21,843 nucleotides of DNA from Pseudomonadota bacterium (GCA_022567015.1 JADFHR010000012.1:1-21843); one strand, 5' to 3'. Shown: positions 14,379 to 21,751, counted from the first letter of the stretch. Made by a program: numbers and translations. Notes: a model not told the origin generated them from the letters alone.

Positions 14379-14385
14379 GGTGTCC

Positions 14386-14417
14386 ACGATACTGCCATTG
14401 CTGCCACGCCCTTTCAA
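14386..14417 (-). promoter_or_regulatory. Possible promoter with long (20-bp) spacer
   Basis: On the minus strand TTGAAA (14417-14412) and TATCGT (14391-14386) are 20 bp apart, a MerR-type spacing. The spacer holds a direct repeat, TGGCA-GCAA-TGGCA, rather than a clear dyad. Transcription would start almost at ATG 14378, giving nearly no leader. Confidence 0.3.
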
Positions 14418-14532
14418 CCCGGTACGAATGACCCTGCCCCTTTCCGGGCGGCGGCGATGCCCAGGCCACGGCTCGCCGGATCGCGAGTCGGCTGTCCGTC
14501 GGGCGACCCGCGTTGCGCCCCAAGTTTTCCCC

Positions 14533-14564
14533 TTGACTCCGTATCATGGTACGTAGGGTAGGGT
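14533..14564 (+). promoter_or_regulatory. mer-like promoter/operator
   Basis: TTGACT (14533-14538) and TAGGGT (14559-14564) are separated by 20 bp. The core, TTGACTCCGTA followed by a TACG arm, closely matches the mercury-resistance (mer) operator known from Tn21/Tn501, with dyad arms CGTA and TACG around TCATGG. It sits directly before the merR-type gene and should drive the whole plus-strand operon. Confidence 0.85.
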
Positions 14565-14585
14565 GTGGCCATGGAGTGCACGGGT

Positions 14586-15035
14586 ATGAGCGCAATGACC
14601 ATCGGCAAGGCGGCCCGCGCCGCCGGCGTCGGCATCGAGACGATCCGTTTCTATGAGCGCAACGGCCTGATCGAACAGCCGCCGAAGCCGGCCGGCGGCG
14701 GCTTTCGCGTCTATCCGGCGGACACGGTCAGGCGCGTGCGCTTCATCCGCCAGGGCCAGGAGCTTGGGTTCTCGCTGCGCCAGATCGGCGAGCTCCTGTC
14801 GTTGAAGGCGGACCCGGCGACCGACTGTTCCGACGTGCGCCGGCGCGCCCAGGCCAAACTGGAAGAGGTGGACGAAAAGCTTGCCCGGCTGACCGGCATC
14901 CGCGCCGCGCTGGAGGAACTGATCGCCGCCTGCCCGGGCCGCGGGGCGCTCCGCGCATGTTCGATCATGGAGGCCCTGGAAGGCGCGGACGGCGCCCCGA
15001 TGTCCCCACGGCGGAAAGAGGAGAAAACCCTATGA
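14586..15035 (+). CDS. merR: MerR-family regulator with mercury-type cysteine triad
   Basis: This 149-aa regulator has the MerR winged helix (MTIGKAARAAGVGIETIRFYERNGLI), the FRVYPADTVRRVRFI second DNA-contact part and the long dimer helix. Cysteines at 81, 116 and 125 are spaced C-x34-C-x8-C, the same spacing as Cys82, Cys117 and Cys126 that bind Hg(II) in classical MerR. Together with the mer-like operator upstream this indicates Hg(II) or a closely similar soft metal as inducer. ATG 14586 follows GGAG (14573-14576); ATG 14571 or GTG 14565 would leave little or no leader after the promoter. The stop overlaps the next start (ATGA). Mercury reductase and MerT are absent from the window, so the output of the circuit is unusual. 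Confidence 0.92.
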   Translation: MSAMTIGKAARAAGVGIETIRFYERNGLIEQPPKPAGGGFRVYPADTVRRVRFIRQGQELGFSLRQIGELLSLKADPATDCSDVRRRAQAKLEEVDEKLARLTGIRAALEELIAACPGRGALRACSIMEALEGADGAPMSPRRKEEKTL

Positions 15036-15301
15036 CGGCAACGCGCACGATCGAGATTTTCAGCGCCGGGTGCCCGGCCTGCGAGGCGGCGGTGGCGCAG
15101 ATCCGCGAGATCGCCTGTCCCTCCTGCGAGGTCACCGTGCTCGACATGAAGGCCCCCGGGGTCGCCGAACGGGCCGCGGCGCTGGGTATCGGTTCGGTGC
15201 CCGCCGTGGTCATCGACGGCAAGCTCGCCGACTGCTGCGCCGGCCGCCGGCCCGACATGGACGTGTTGCGGGCCGCCGGTCTCGGCCAGCCGTCGACCTG
15301 A
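15032..15301 (+). CDS. Small thioredoxin/glutaredoxin-like protein
   Basis: This 89-aa cytoplasmic protein has a minimal thioredoxin fold. The strand TRTIEIFSAG leads to CPAC at residues 14-17, and SVPAVVIDGKL carries the cis-Pro strand. It also has CPSC-type cysteines at 29 and 32 and a CC pair at 68-69, six cysteines in all. It resembles the small archaeal-type thioredoxins and redox-active disulfide proteins. The ATG overlaps the merR stop by four bases, so it is translationally coupled. In this operon it may bind or pass on a soft metal, or reduce thiols; this is inference. No signal peptide is visible. Confidence 0.88.
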   Translation: MTATRTIEIFSAGCPACEAAVAQIREIACPSCEVTVLDMKAPGVAERAAALGIGSVPAVVIDGKLADCCAGRRPDMDVLRAAGLGQPST

Positions 15302-15320
15302 ATAAACGACGAGGACGGCC

Positions 15321-16157
15321 ATGAAGGCAAACCCTATCGCCGTGCTTCTCGTCGGCCTGCTCGCCGTCGCGGCCGCCATGCCGGCGCGCGCCCACGGGCC
15401 GCTGTTCAGCCCCGCCCCGGAGACGATCTTCAAGGGCGGAACGGAGGTCACCCTGGGCTTCCACACGGCAAAAACGACCGGCGGCGGTGACAGGGAGAAG
15501 GAGTACGAGGTGTTCGTGGGGGCCGAATACGGTCTCACCGCGGACTGGGAGATCGGCATCGAGGTCCCCTACGCCTGGAAAAAATCAAACGGCCTCGACG
15601 CCAATGGCGTGGGCGACATCGTGCTCGACACCAAGTATCAGTTCTGGCGGCGCGATCTGCCCGGGGCGCAATACAAGGCCGCCGTGTTCTTCAAAACCAA
15701 GCTTCCGACCGGCGACGACGGCGGTCAACCGCGTATCGGCAGCGGATCGACCGACGTCATCGGAGGCCTTGCCACCGGTTATGAGTCGCGCCGCTGGTAC
15801 TGGTTCGTCAGCGGGGTCTACCGGGTAAACACCGAGGGCGCGGGCGGCCTGGAGAAGGGCGACAGGCAGTTCCTCAACGTCGTCGGCGGCGTGCGGCCGG
15901 TCCTCACCGAATACGACGAGCCCGACACGGTGGTGATGCTGGAGGTGAACTGGGAGCGCGCCGGGCGCGACGACCTCAACGGCGCCGGCCTCGCCGACAC
16001 CGGGGGCTGGGAGCTGTTCCTCTCCCCCGTGGTCTGGTGGACCTACCGGCAAGTGGCGATTCGCGGCGGGGTCCAGTTCCCCATCGCCGAGGGCCTCAAC
16101 GGAAACCAGGCCACGTCCGACTACCGGGCGCGGATCGAGTTCATCTACCACTTCTGA
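15321..16157 (+). CDS. Outer-membrane beta-barrel protein (transporter-like), 1
   Basis: This 278-aa protein has a signal peptide (MKANPIAVLLVGLLAVAAAMPARA) followed by HGPLFSPAPETIFKGG. Alternating hydrophobic strands with aromatic girdles run through the rest, ending in RARIEFIYHF; the C-terminal Phe is the signal for barrel assembly. Segments such as ADWEIGIEVPYAW, GVGDIVLDTKYQFW and FFKTKLPTGDD match the MetA/phenol-degradation and related putative transporter barrels, whose real substrates are mostly unknown. ATG 15321 follows GAGGA. It is the third gene of the MerR-controlled operon, 20 bp after the thioredoxin-like gene. Confidence 0.85.
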   Translation: MKANPIAVLLVGLLAVAAAMPARAHGPLFSPAPETIFKGGTEVTLGFHTAKTTGGGDREKEYEVFVGAEYGLTADWEIGIEVPYAWKKSNGLDANGVGDIVLDTKYQFWRRDLPGAQYKAAVFFKTKLPTGDDGGQPRIGSGSTDVIGGLATGYESRRWYWFVSGVYRVNTEGAGGLEKGDRQFLNVVGGVRPVLTEYDEPDTVVMLEVNWERAGRDDLNGAGLADTGGWELFLSPVVWWTYRQVAIRGGVQFPIAEGLNGNQATSDYRARIEFIYHF

Positions 16158-16238
16158 GGCGCGGCGTCTCCCCGGCCGCAAGCGGGAAAGGCCGTGAGGT
16201 GGGGGGCGCGTCGGTCGCAACCAAATGGAGGCAAAGCC

Positions 16239-16562
16239 ATGCACAGGGTCCTACGCACGACGGCGTTCGCACTCTCGTTGTTCCTGTTGCCCGTGATCGC
16301 CTTCGCGGCGCCGGCGCAGTACCAGTTGCGGGTCGACGGACTGGCCTGTCCGTTCTGCGCCTACGGGATCGAGAAGGAGCTCAACCGCACCGACGGCGTC
16401 GAGAGCATCCGAATCGACATCAATGCCGGCACGGTGACGGTGACCATGGCCGAAGGCGCCACGATGACCGAGGCTGAGGCCGCCCGCATCGTCGAGGACG
16501 CGGGCTTCACCCTGGGCGGCTTCGAGGAAGTCCGGGCGCAAGCGAGCACCAAACCGGAATAA
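16239..16562 (+). CDS. Periplasmic HMA-domain (MerP-like) metal-binding protein
   Basis: This 107-aa protein has a signal peptide (MHRVLRTTAFALSLFLLPVIAFA) and a single heavy-metal-associated domain. Its binding motif is GLACPFCAYGIEKEL, with Cys37 and Cys40 in the CxxC that binds Hg, Cu or similar ions, followed by the ferredoxin-like fold through VEDAGFTLGGF. MerP, the mercury scavenger, has the same overall plan, though its motif is GMTCxxC; here it is CPFC. ATG 16239 follows GGAGG (16227-16231). It lies between two outer-membrane barrels, suggesting it carries metal across the periplasm. Confidence 0.9.
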   Translation: MHRVLRTTAFALSLFLLPVIAFAAPAQYQLRVDGLACPFCAYGIEKELNRTDGVESIRIDINAGTVTVTMAEGATMTEAEAARIVEDAGFTLGGFEEVRAQASTKPE

Positions 16563-16566
16563 CGCC

Positions 16567-17496
16567 GTGCACGCAGGCCCACAAAATCCCGGACGCCGCC
16601 CGCTCTGTCGGGCAGGCGCGGCCGCCCTGCTGGCCGTGGTGGGATGGACCGATGCGGCGCGGGGCGCGCCGATCACCTTCAACACCGCCCTTCCCGTCGC
16701 CAAGGGCGAGTTCGTGTTCCGTGGACAGTTCGTGCTCGACCAGTCCGGAGACGACCCCAGCGGCGCCGACCGCGACCGTACCGCGTGGGCGGCCGTGTCG
16801 GTCCTCGGGTACGGGGTCAACGGCGATCTCGCCCTGTTCGGGGTCGTTCCCTACGTGGACAGGAGCCTTGACCTGACAGTGGACGGCTCGCGGCGCTCCC
16901 GCAGCGCGGCAGGGCTGGGAGACGTCGCCCTGTTCGGCCGCTACACGGTGTTCAAGGATAACTTTCGCGGCGGGAGCTTCCGCGTCGCGCCCTTCGCCGG
17001 CGTCGAGACGCCGACCGGCGACGATGACGAAAGCGACGCCTTCGGCCGGCTGCCGGCCAGCGTGCAGCCCGGCTCGGGGTCCTGGGATCCGTTCGGCGGC
17101 GTGGTTCTGACCTACCAGACCCTCGACTTCCAGATCGACGCCCAGGCCAGCTACCGGGCCAACACCGAGGCCAACGGCTTCGAGTTCGGCGACGTGGCGC
17201 GCCTCGACGCCTCGTTCCAGTACCGTCTCTGGCCGCGGGACCTGGGCGGCGGCGTTCCCGGCTTTCTGTACGGAATTGTGGAAGCCAACCTCGTTTACCG
17301 GGACGAGAACCGCGCCGGCGGCCTCGACGATCCCGATTCCGGCGGAACCACCCTGTTTCTCGTACCCGGCCTCCAGTACGTCACCAAGCGCTGGATCGTG
17401 GAGGCCGCCGTGCAGTTGCCGGTGTTCCAGGACCTCAACGGCACGGCCCTGGAGAAGGACACCGTTGTCCGCGCCGGCTTCCGGGTCAACTTCTGA
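16567..17496 (+). CDS. Outer-membrane beta-barrel protein (transporter-like), 2
   Basis: This 309-aa protein starts at GTG 16567, four bases after the HMA gene, suggesting coupling. It has a signal sequence (CRAGAAALLAVVGWTDAARGAP), then barrel strands and a C-terminal GFRVNF ending in Phe. Segments such as GDLALFGVVPYVDRSL, GLGDVALFGRYTVF and VAPFAGVETPTGDDD belong to the same transporter-like barrel group as the protein at 15321. The two are related in design but not close copies. The substrate is unknown; the operon suggests metal or metal-thiol traffic. Confidence 0.85.
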   Translation: MHAGPQNPGRRPLCRAGAAALLAVVGWTDAARGAPITFNTALPVAKGEFVFRGQFVLDQSGDDPSGADRDRTAWAAVSVLGYGVNGDLALFGVVPYVDRSLDLTVDGSRRSRSAAGLGDVALFGRYTVFKDNFRGGSFRVAPFAGVETPTGDDDESDAFGRLPASVQPGSGSWDPFGGVVLTYQTLDFQIDAQASYRANTEANGFEFGDVARLDASFQYRLWPRDLGGGVPGFLYGIVEANLVYRDENRAGGLDDPDSGGTTLFLVPGLQYVTKRWIVEAAVQLPVFQDLNGTALEKDTVVRAGFRVNF

Positions 17497-17508
17497 GACA
17501 GGCCGGCC

Positions 17509-18489
17509 GTGAAACGCAAAATGGTTCTCAGGATCGCCGGCGGCCTGGGCCTGTTTCTCGCCGTTGTCGCCGTCGCCGGCTGGCTCGCCTTCGTGCCCTG
17601 GGCCAGGGAGCCCGGGTACGCGTTCGTCACCGCCTGGGGCGGCAAGGGGGACGGACCCGGCCAATTCAACGATCCGACGGGAATTGCCGTCGCCGGCGGC
17701 GAGGTGTTCGTCGCCGACGCCCGCAACGGCCGCATCCAGGTCTTCGATCTCGACGGAAACTTCAAGCGCCAGTTCGGCAGCCCGGGCGACGGGCCGGGCC
17801 GGATCGGCCGGCCCATGAACCTGACCGTGGCCGGCAATGAGCTGTATGTGCCGGAGTATTTCAACGACCGGGTCCAGGTCTTCGCCCTCGACGGAACCCC
17901 CCGGCGGATCATTGGCGGGCCCGGCAGCGGCCCCGGGCAATTCGACGCGCCCGGCGGCGTCGCGGTGGCGCCGAACGGCGATCTGTTCGTCGCCGATTTC
18001 TATAACCAGCGGATCCAACGGCTCAAGGCCGACGGGACGTTCATCCGCCAATGGGGAACGACGGGCGGGGTCGGCGTTTCGGCGGGCCGGTTCAACTACC
18101 CCACCGACGTGGTGCTGGCCCCCGACGGCACCCTTTACGTGGCCGACGGCTACAACGACCGGGTTCAGGCCTTCGCGCCCGACGGCTCCTTCTCCCACAA
18201 ATGGGGCGGGCCGTTCGCCATGAACATCTTCGGCCCCTTCAACGGGTGGTTCGCGGTTACGACCGCCGTCGCCGTGGGCCCCCAAGGCAATATCTTCGTC
18301 GCCGACTTCTACAACGACCGGGTCCAGAAATTCGCCCCCGACGGCACCTTCCTCACCGCTTTCGCGGAAACGGGAAGCGGTCCGGGACAACTCGGGCACG
18401 CCGTCGCCGTCGCGGTGGCGGACGACGGAACCGTTTTCGTCGCCGACTTCCTCAACAACCGCATCCAGAAGTGGCGGCCCAGGGAATAA
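17509..18489 (+). CDS. NHL-repeat six-bladed beta-propeller, membrane-anchored
   Basis: This 326-aa protein starts at GTG 17509. An uncleaved signal-anchor (residues about 7-27) precedes about six NHL repeats. Each has the pattern GPGQF-x-P-x-GIAV, then VFVADARNGRIQVFDLDG (later FVADFYNQRIQ, YVADGYNDRVQ and FVADFLNNRIQ). NHL propellers are binding scaffolds and some are lyases (peptidyl-alpha-hydroxyglycine lyase). No catalytic set can be assigned here. It ends the operon 12 bp after the second barrel gene. A role in the periplasm as a scaffold between barrel and HMA proteins is inference. Confidence 0.9.
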   Translation: MKRKMVLRIAGGLGLFLAVVAVAGWLAFVPWAREPGYAFVTAWGGKGDGPGQFNDPTGIAVAGGEVFVADARNGRIQVFDLDGNFKRQFGSPGDGPGRIGRPMNLTVAGNELYVPEYFNDRVQVFALDGTPRRIIGGPGSGPGQFDAPGGVAVAPNGDLFVADFYNQRIQRLKADGTFIRQWGTTGGVGVSAGRFNYPTDVVLAPDGTLYVADGYNDRVQAFAPDGSFSHKWGGPFAMNIFGPFNGWFAVTTAVAVGPQGNIFVADFYNDRVQKFAPDGTFLTAFAETGSGPGQLGHAVAVAVADDGTVFVADFLNNRIQKWRPRE

Positions 18490-18518
18490 CAAGCGGGGAG
18501 ACGCCTGCCATGGTCTGC

Positions 18519-18549
18519 ACCATCCTTCTGTAGCTCAACGAAGGGTGGT
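18519..18549 (+). terminator. Hairpin after the MerR-controlled operon
   Basis: ACCATCCTTC (18519-18528) pairs with GAAGGGTGGT (18540-18549) over 10 bp with one G-U wobble and an 11-base loop. It lies 30 bp after the NHL stop codon. The tail is TAACGGCTATTT, only partly T-rich, so it may be a weak terminator. The rest of 18550-18696 holds no recognised feature. Confidence 0.5.
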
Positions 18550-18696
18550 TAACGGCTATTTCCGGGGCACTGTTCGCGCAAATCCTGCGTTTCATTGTAT
18601 GGTTTCGGCGATCATCCCGGTGCTCGTGTACGCCCCCTGGGAAATGTCGGTTATATTTTAATCATTGAGGGGCGCAGGATCACGGCGGGAACGACG

Positions 18697-19953
18697 ATGC
18701 CAACCCGGACCCAAGACGATCCGTCGGCGGCCGGGCCGATGCCCTGGTGCGCCAATCCGTTCATTGAATGGCTGCTGACCGAGGGATGGAACATAACCTC
18801 CACCAGGGGCCTGGTGGGGGGGCTGTGCCGCCGTCTGGTGGACGAGGGGATGCCGCTGTGGCGCATGTTTTGCCTCATCCGCACCCTGCACCCGCAGGTG
18901 TTTGGCACCAGCTATACGTGGCGCCGCGATTCCGGTGTCGTCGAGGAATTCTCGGCGCCTCACGGTGTTCTCGATACCGCCCTGCATCTTGACAGTCCAT
19001 GCGCCGCCATCTTCGACGGGGCCGCCGCCATCCGCCGCCGCCTGGACATCCCCGATGCCCGGCTCGACTTCCCCATCCTCAAGGACCTGCACGCCGAGGG
19101 TGCCACCGACTACGTGGCCGTGCCGGTGCCGTTTTCCGACGGGCAGATCAACTTGGTCACCCTGTCGGCGGACCGGCCGGGCGGGTTCAGTACGGAAGAA
19201 CTGGGCCAGATTTACGAGATGCTGCCGGTCCTCGCCCGCCTCCTCGAGGTGCAGGCGACCCGGCGGACCGCGGTCACCCTTTTGGACACCTACCTCGGCA
19301 GCCACACCGGCGAACAGGTACTTAAGGGCCTGATCAAGCGCGGCGACGGCGAGGACATCCACGCGGTGATCTGGTTCTGCGACCTAAGGGACTCGACCCG
19401 GCTCGCGGACTCCATGTCGCGCCAGGCCTTTCTCGGCATCCTCAACGATTTCTTCGACTGCATGGCGGGGGCGGTTCTGGATCACGGGGGCGAGGTGCTG
19501 CGTTTCATCGGCGACGCGGCGCTGGCGATTTTCCCCACCGACGAGGTCTCGACCGCCGCTCAGCGCGCGTGCTGCAGCACCGAGGAAGCCTGCCAGTCGG
19601 CGCTGGCGGCAGCGCTTGATGCCCAAGCCAGGATGGCGGCGCTCAACCGCGCGCGTGCGCAAAAGGGTGAGCCATCACTCGGCTTCGGACTGGCCCTCCA
19701 CATGGGCGAGGTCACCTACGGCAACATCGGAGTGCCGGAACGCCTCGAGTTCACCGTTATCGGGGCCGCCGCCAACGAAGCGGCCCGGTTGCAGGACATG
19801 TGCAAGACCCTGGGCGAATCGATCCTGATTTCCGCCGAGGTCGCGCGCTGCTTTTCCGGCGAGCTCGTGTCCCTGGGCCGCCATACCCTGCGCGGCGTCG
19901 GCACCGCCCGGGAAATCTTCACCCTGCCGCGCCGGCCCCGCGGCCTCCCCTGA
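18697..19953 (+). CDS. Class III adenylate/guanylate cyclase
   Basis: This 418-aa protein makes a cyclic nucleotide, most likely cAMP. The N-terminal half (residues about 20-210) is a soluble regulatory region with no clear membrane segment (WLLTEGWNI, FGTSYTWRRDSGVVEE, DYVAVPVPFSDG), GAF-like in style. The catalytic domain begins near VIWFCDLRDSTRLAD, where the first metal-binding Asp lies. The second lies in LRFIGDAALAIF. MGEVTYGNIG and FTVIGAAANEAARLQ complete the domain. The usual Asp in the IGD-x-VN motif is Ala, a common variant in this alphaproteobacterial group. ATG 18697 is chosen; a TTG at 18595 would start in intergenic sequence. It is convergent with the second cytochrome, 14 bp apart. 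Confidence 0.93.
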   Translation: MPTRTQDDPSAAGPMPWCANPFIEWLLTEGWNITSTRGLVGGLCRRLVDEGMPLWRMFCLIRTLHPQVFGTSYTWRRDSGVVEEFSAPHGVLDTALHLDSPCAAIFDGAAAIRRRLDIPDARLDFPILKDLHAEGATDYVAVPVPFSDGQINLVTLSADRPGGFSTEELGQIYEMLPVLARLLEVQATRRTAVTLLDTYLGSHTGEQVLKGLIKRGDGEDIHAVIWFCDLRDSTRLADSMSRQAFLGILNDFFDCMAGAVLDHGGEVLRFIGDAALAIFPTDEVSTAAQRACCSTEEACQSALAAALDAQARMAALNRARAQKGEPSLGFGLALHMGEVTYGNIGVPERLEFTVIGAAANEAARLQDMCKTLGESILISAEVARCFSGELVSLGRHTLRGVGTAREIFTLPRRPRGLP

Positions 19954-19967
19954 AGGGCGCCGGTGTC

Positions 19968-20438
19968 TCAGCGGTTCCTCTGGTTGATCCTCTCCTGGCG
20001 TTCCTGGATCGCGGCCGGCCACCGGCTCTTGATGAAGGCGAGCACGGCCCAGATTTCGGCGTCCGACAGCGTGTCCCTGAACGCCGCCATGTTGCTCTTG
20101 AAGCCGGTCACCCCCAGGCCCTCCGTCGCCCCCAGCTTGGTGTAGCGGAACAGAAACTCGTCCGCATGGTGCCAGGTGTGGCCGGTTTCGTCGTGGGGCG
20201 GCGCCGGGAAGCCGCCGCCCGGCAGGGCCTTTCGCCAGTCGGCCTGCCCTTCCAGCTCGACGCCGTGACACGAGGCGCAGGCGGTCCCGTAGACCTCCTT
20301 GCCCAGGGCGACCTGGCCGGCGTCGTTTGGATCGGCGGTCCCCGTCACGCCGCCGGGCAGGCCGAACATCAGGTAGGCGGCCCCGACCCCGGCGAGGACC
20401 ACGGCGCCGGCGATCAGGGTCCGTTTGGACGGCAACAC
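19968..20438 (-). CDS. Membrane-anchored class I cytochrome c, copy B
   Basis: This 156-aa protein starts at GTG 20438. An N-terminal anchor (RTLIAGAVVLAGVGAAYLMF) is followed by CASCH at residues 54-58, the loop PAPPHDETGHTWHH, a likely Met ligand in KSNMAAF and the helix LSDAEIWAVLAFIKSRW. The loop is identical to that of copy A over 14 residues, and the C-terminal helix differs by two residues. The gene lies in a three-gene group with a small secreted protein and a DsbA-like protein. The pairing of two such cytochromes with different thiol or copper partners suggests parallel electron-transfer branches. Confidence 0.93.
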   Translation of the reverse strand: MLPSKRTLIAGAVVLAGVGAAYLMFGLPGGVTGTADPNDAGQVALGKEVYGTACASCHGVELEGQADWRKALPGGGFPAPPHDETGHTWHHADEFLFRYTKLGATEGLGVTGFKSNMAAFRDTLSDAEIWAVLAFIKSRWPAAIQERQERINQRNR

Positions 20439-20499
20439 GGCACTTCTGCCCCGCCGCCCGCGGCCGCCCGCGGGCGATGACCTGACAGAGACCCGGCGG

Positions 20500-20769
20500 T
20501 CACTTGCCGATCTGCTTCAGGATCCCGTCCAGGATACGGAGGGATTCGCCCATTTTCGTCATATCGCCCGTGCGGTGGGCTTGCGTGTGCGTCGCCTCGC
20601 CCTGGCGAAGCTGTTCCGTGAACGCTTTTTTGCGCTCCGCCGGTATCTTCGACTGGGCGACCTCGTCGGCGGCCTGGGGAAATTCAAAGGTGCCCCGGCA
20701 GGCGAGCGCCGGTCCGGCGATCGCCACCATAAACCCGCCGGCAAGCAGCAGTGCGGCCATGGTTCTCAT
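20500..20769 (-). CDS. Small secreted protein of unknown function
   Basis: This 89-aa protein has ATG 20769 with AAGGAG eight bases upstream. A signal peptide (MRTMAALLLAGGFMVAIAGPALA) is followed by Cys24 and a short, charged, probably helical mature part (AERKKAFTEQLRQGEATHTQAHRTGDMTKMGESLRILDGIL). Cys24 follows ALA, which is not a good lipobox. I do not recognise the family. It is co-directional with the DsbA-like gene (35 bp upstream) and cytochrome copy B (61 bp downstream). Confidence 0.8.
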   Translation of the reverse strand: MRTMAALLLAGGFMVAIAGPALACRGTFEFPQAADEVAQSKIPAERKKAFTEQLRQGEATHTQAHRTGDMTKMGESLRILDGILKQIGK

Positions 20770-20800
20770 GTTCCATACTCCTTGTTGCTGGTTGTTATTG

Positions 20801-20820
20801 GACTTTACCTGACTTTACCT
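20801..20820. repeat. Perfect 10-bp tandem duplication at the DsbA-like stop codon
   Basis: GACTTTACCT occurs twice in a row at 20801-20820. On the minus strand it spans the last codons and TAA of the DsbA-like gene, so slippage here would change the C-terminus. Confidence 0.85.
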
Positions 20821-21533
20821 GACGTACCCCTTTGCCGTGCCCTGGCGATCAGGACCTTCAACGTGTCGATTTCGACGGCGCCGGGTATCTGCGTGTCGCC
20901 GATGATGAAGACCGGCGTGCTGAAGATGCCGAGCCCGTCGGCCAGCTCCAGATTGCGCCGGATCATGGCGTCGACGGTCCCGTCCGCCATGTCCCGGCGC
21001 AGGCGGTCTACGTCCAGGCCGACCTTTTCCGCCAGTCGCATGACCCTGGTTTCCGTCAATTTTCCCCTGGCCGACATCACCGCCGTGTGGAATTCCAGGT
21101 ACTTGCCCTGGCGCCGGGCGGCCAGCGCCGCCCGCGCCGCGAAGACCGACGCTCTCCCGAGAATCGGGAATTCCTTGAAGACGTAACGGAGATTGCGATC
21201 CTCGGCGAGAAGCGCCTGGATCGACGGGAATATCGTCTTGCAGTAGGGGCACTGGTAATCGAAGAACTCGACAAGGGTGACGTCGCCATCGGGATTGCCG
21301 CCGACGGGCGAGGCGGGGTCGTTGAGGAGCTCGTCCTGCCGCGCAACGATGTCCGGGTTCCTGACGATCATTGGGCGCAGGATGGTTTCCAGCGCCCAGA
21401 AATTTCCCTGCGCAAGCATGCCTTGCGCGCTCGCCGGGCCGTTCGACAGCACGGCGGCGCACAAAACGGCCGCGAGGTACAGACCGCACCCCCTGAGCGA
21501 CCGCCAGCCTGCCGTTTTTCCGCGTGAACGCAA
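20805..21533 (-). CDS. DsbA-family thiol:disulfide protein
   Basis: This 242-aa periplasmic protein has a signal peptide (LRGCGLYLAAVLCAAVLSNGPASAQ) and a pre-domain helix (WALETILRPMIVRNPDIVARQDELL). The thioredoxin part VTLVEFFDYQCPYC carries the active CPYC at residues 95-98, followed by the helical insertion and the cis-Pro strand FSTPVFIIG. This is the DsbA/BdbD-like layout that oxidises or isomerises cysteines in exported proteins. No ATG precedes the signal peptide closely. TTG 21533, six bases after GGAGG, is the best start; the frame is open to 21770, but that extension crosses the regulatory repeats. It is divergent from an ArsR-family gene and probably controlled by it. The cytochromes and small Cys proteins nearby are plausible clients. 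Confidence 0.9.
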   Translation of the reverse strand: MRSRGKTAGWRSLRGCGLYLAAVLCAAVLSNGPASAQGMLAQGNFWALETILRPMIVRNPDIVARQDELLNDPASPVGGNPDGDVTLVEFFDYQCPYCKTIFPSIQALLAEDRNLRYVFKEFPILGRASVFAARAALAARRQGKYLEFHTAVMSARGKLTETRVMRLAEKVGLDVDRLRRDMADGTVDAMIRRNLELADGLGIFSTPVFIIGDTQIPGAVEIDTLKVLIARARQRGTSGKVR

Positions 21534-21557
21534 GGGCCACCTCCGCCCGTATTCCAC

Positions 21558-21596
21558 TGAATATAAGGCGCGATGCGGGTGAATATAAGGCGCGAT
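21558..21596. repeat. 17-bp direct repeats upstream of the DsbA-like gene
   Basis: TGAATATAAGGCGCGAT occurs at 21558-21574 and 21580-21596, a 22-bp period close to two DNA turns. An inverted partial copy (CACCTTATTCACCC) lies at 21612-21625. The spacing and position suggest binding sites for a regulator of the DsbA-like group. Confidence 0.75.
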
Positions 21597-21725
21597 TACG
21601 GGGCCGCCCAACACCTTATTCACCCCCCTGTCCGGGATCGGCCTCGGCGGTCGGACGTTCGCCGCAGGCGATCCCGGCCGGCCGATCCCGGCCCCTGTGG
21701 CCGCCACACCGTTTCCGTGGCGACA

Positions 21726-21749
21726 ATATTTCGATAGTTCTAGAAATAT
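21726..21749. promoter_or_regulatory. AT-rich palindrome, probable ArsR-family operator
   Basis: ATATTTC (21726-21732) and GAAATAT (21743-21749) are perfect inverted arms 10 bp apart, with further partial symmetry (TTCGATAGTTCTAGAA). ArsR-family repressors bind AT-rich dyads of this kind. It lies directly upstream of the -35 box of the arsR-like gene and in the divergent region shared with the DsbA-like gene. Confidence 0.65.
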
Positions 21750-21751
21750 CG

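Noticed and set aside
14586..18489. Classical mercury-resistance operon
   Set aside because: The regulator and operator are mer-like, but no MerA flavoprotein, MerT membrane protein or MerB is encoded here.
16507..18492. Minus-strand frame of 661 codons under the barrel and NHL genes
   Set aside because: It is antisense to two well-supported genes. The repeated GD/EDLDP pattern is simply the reverse image of the NHL repeats.
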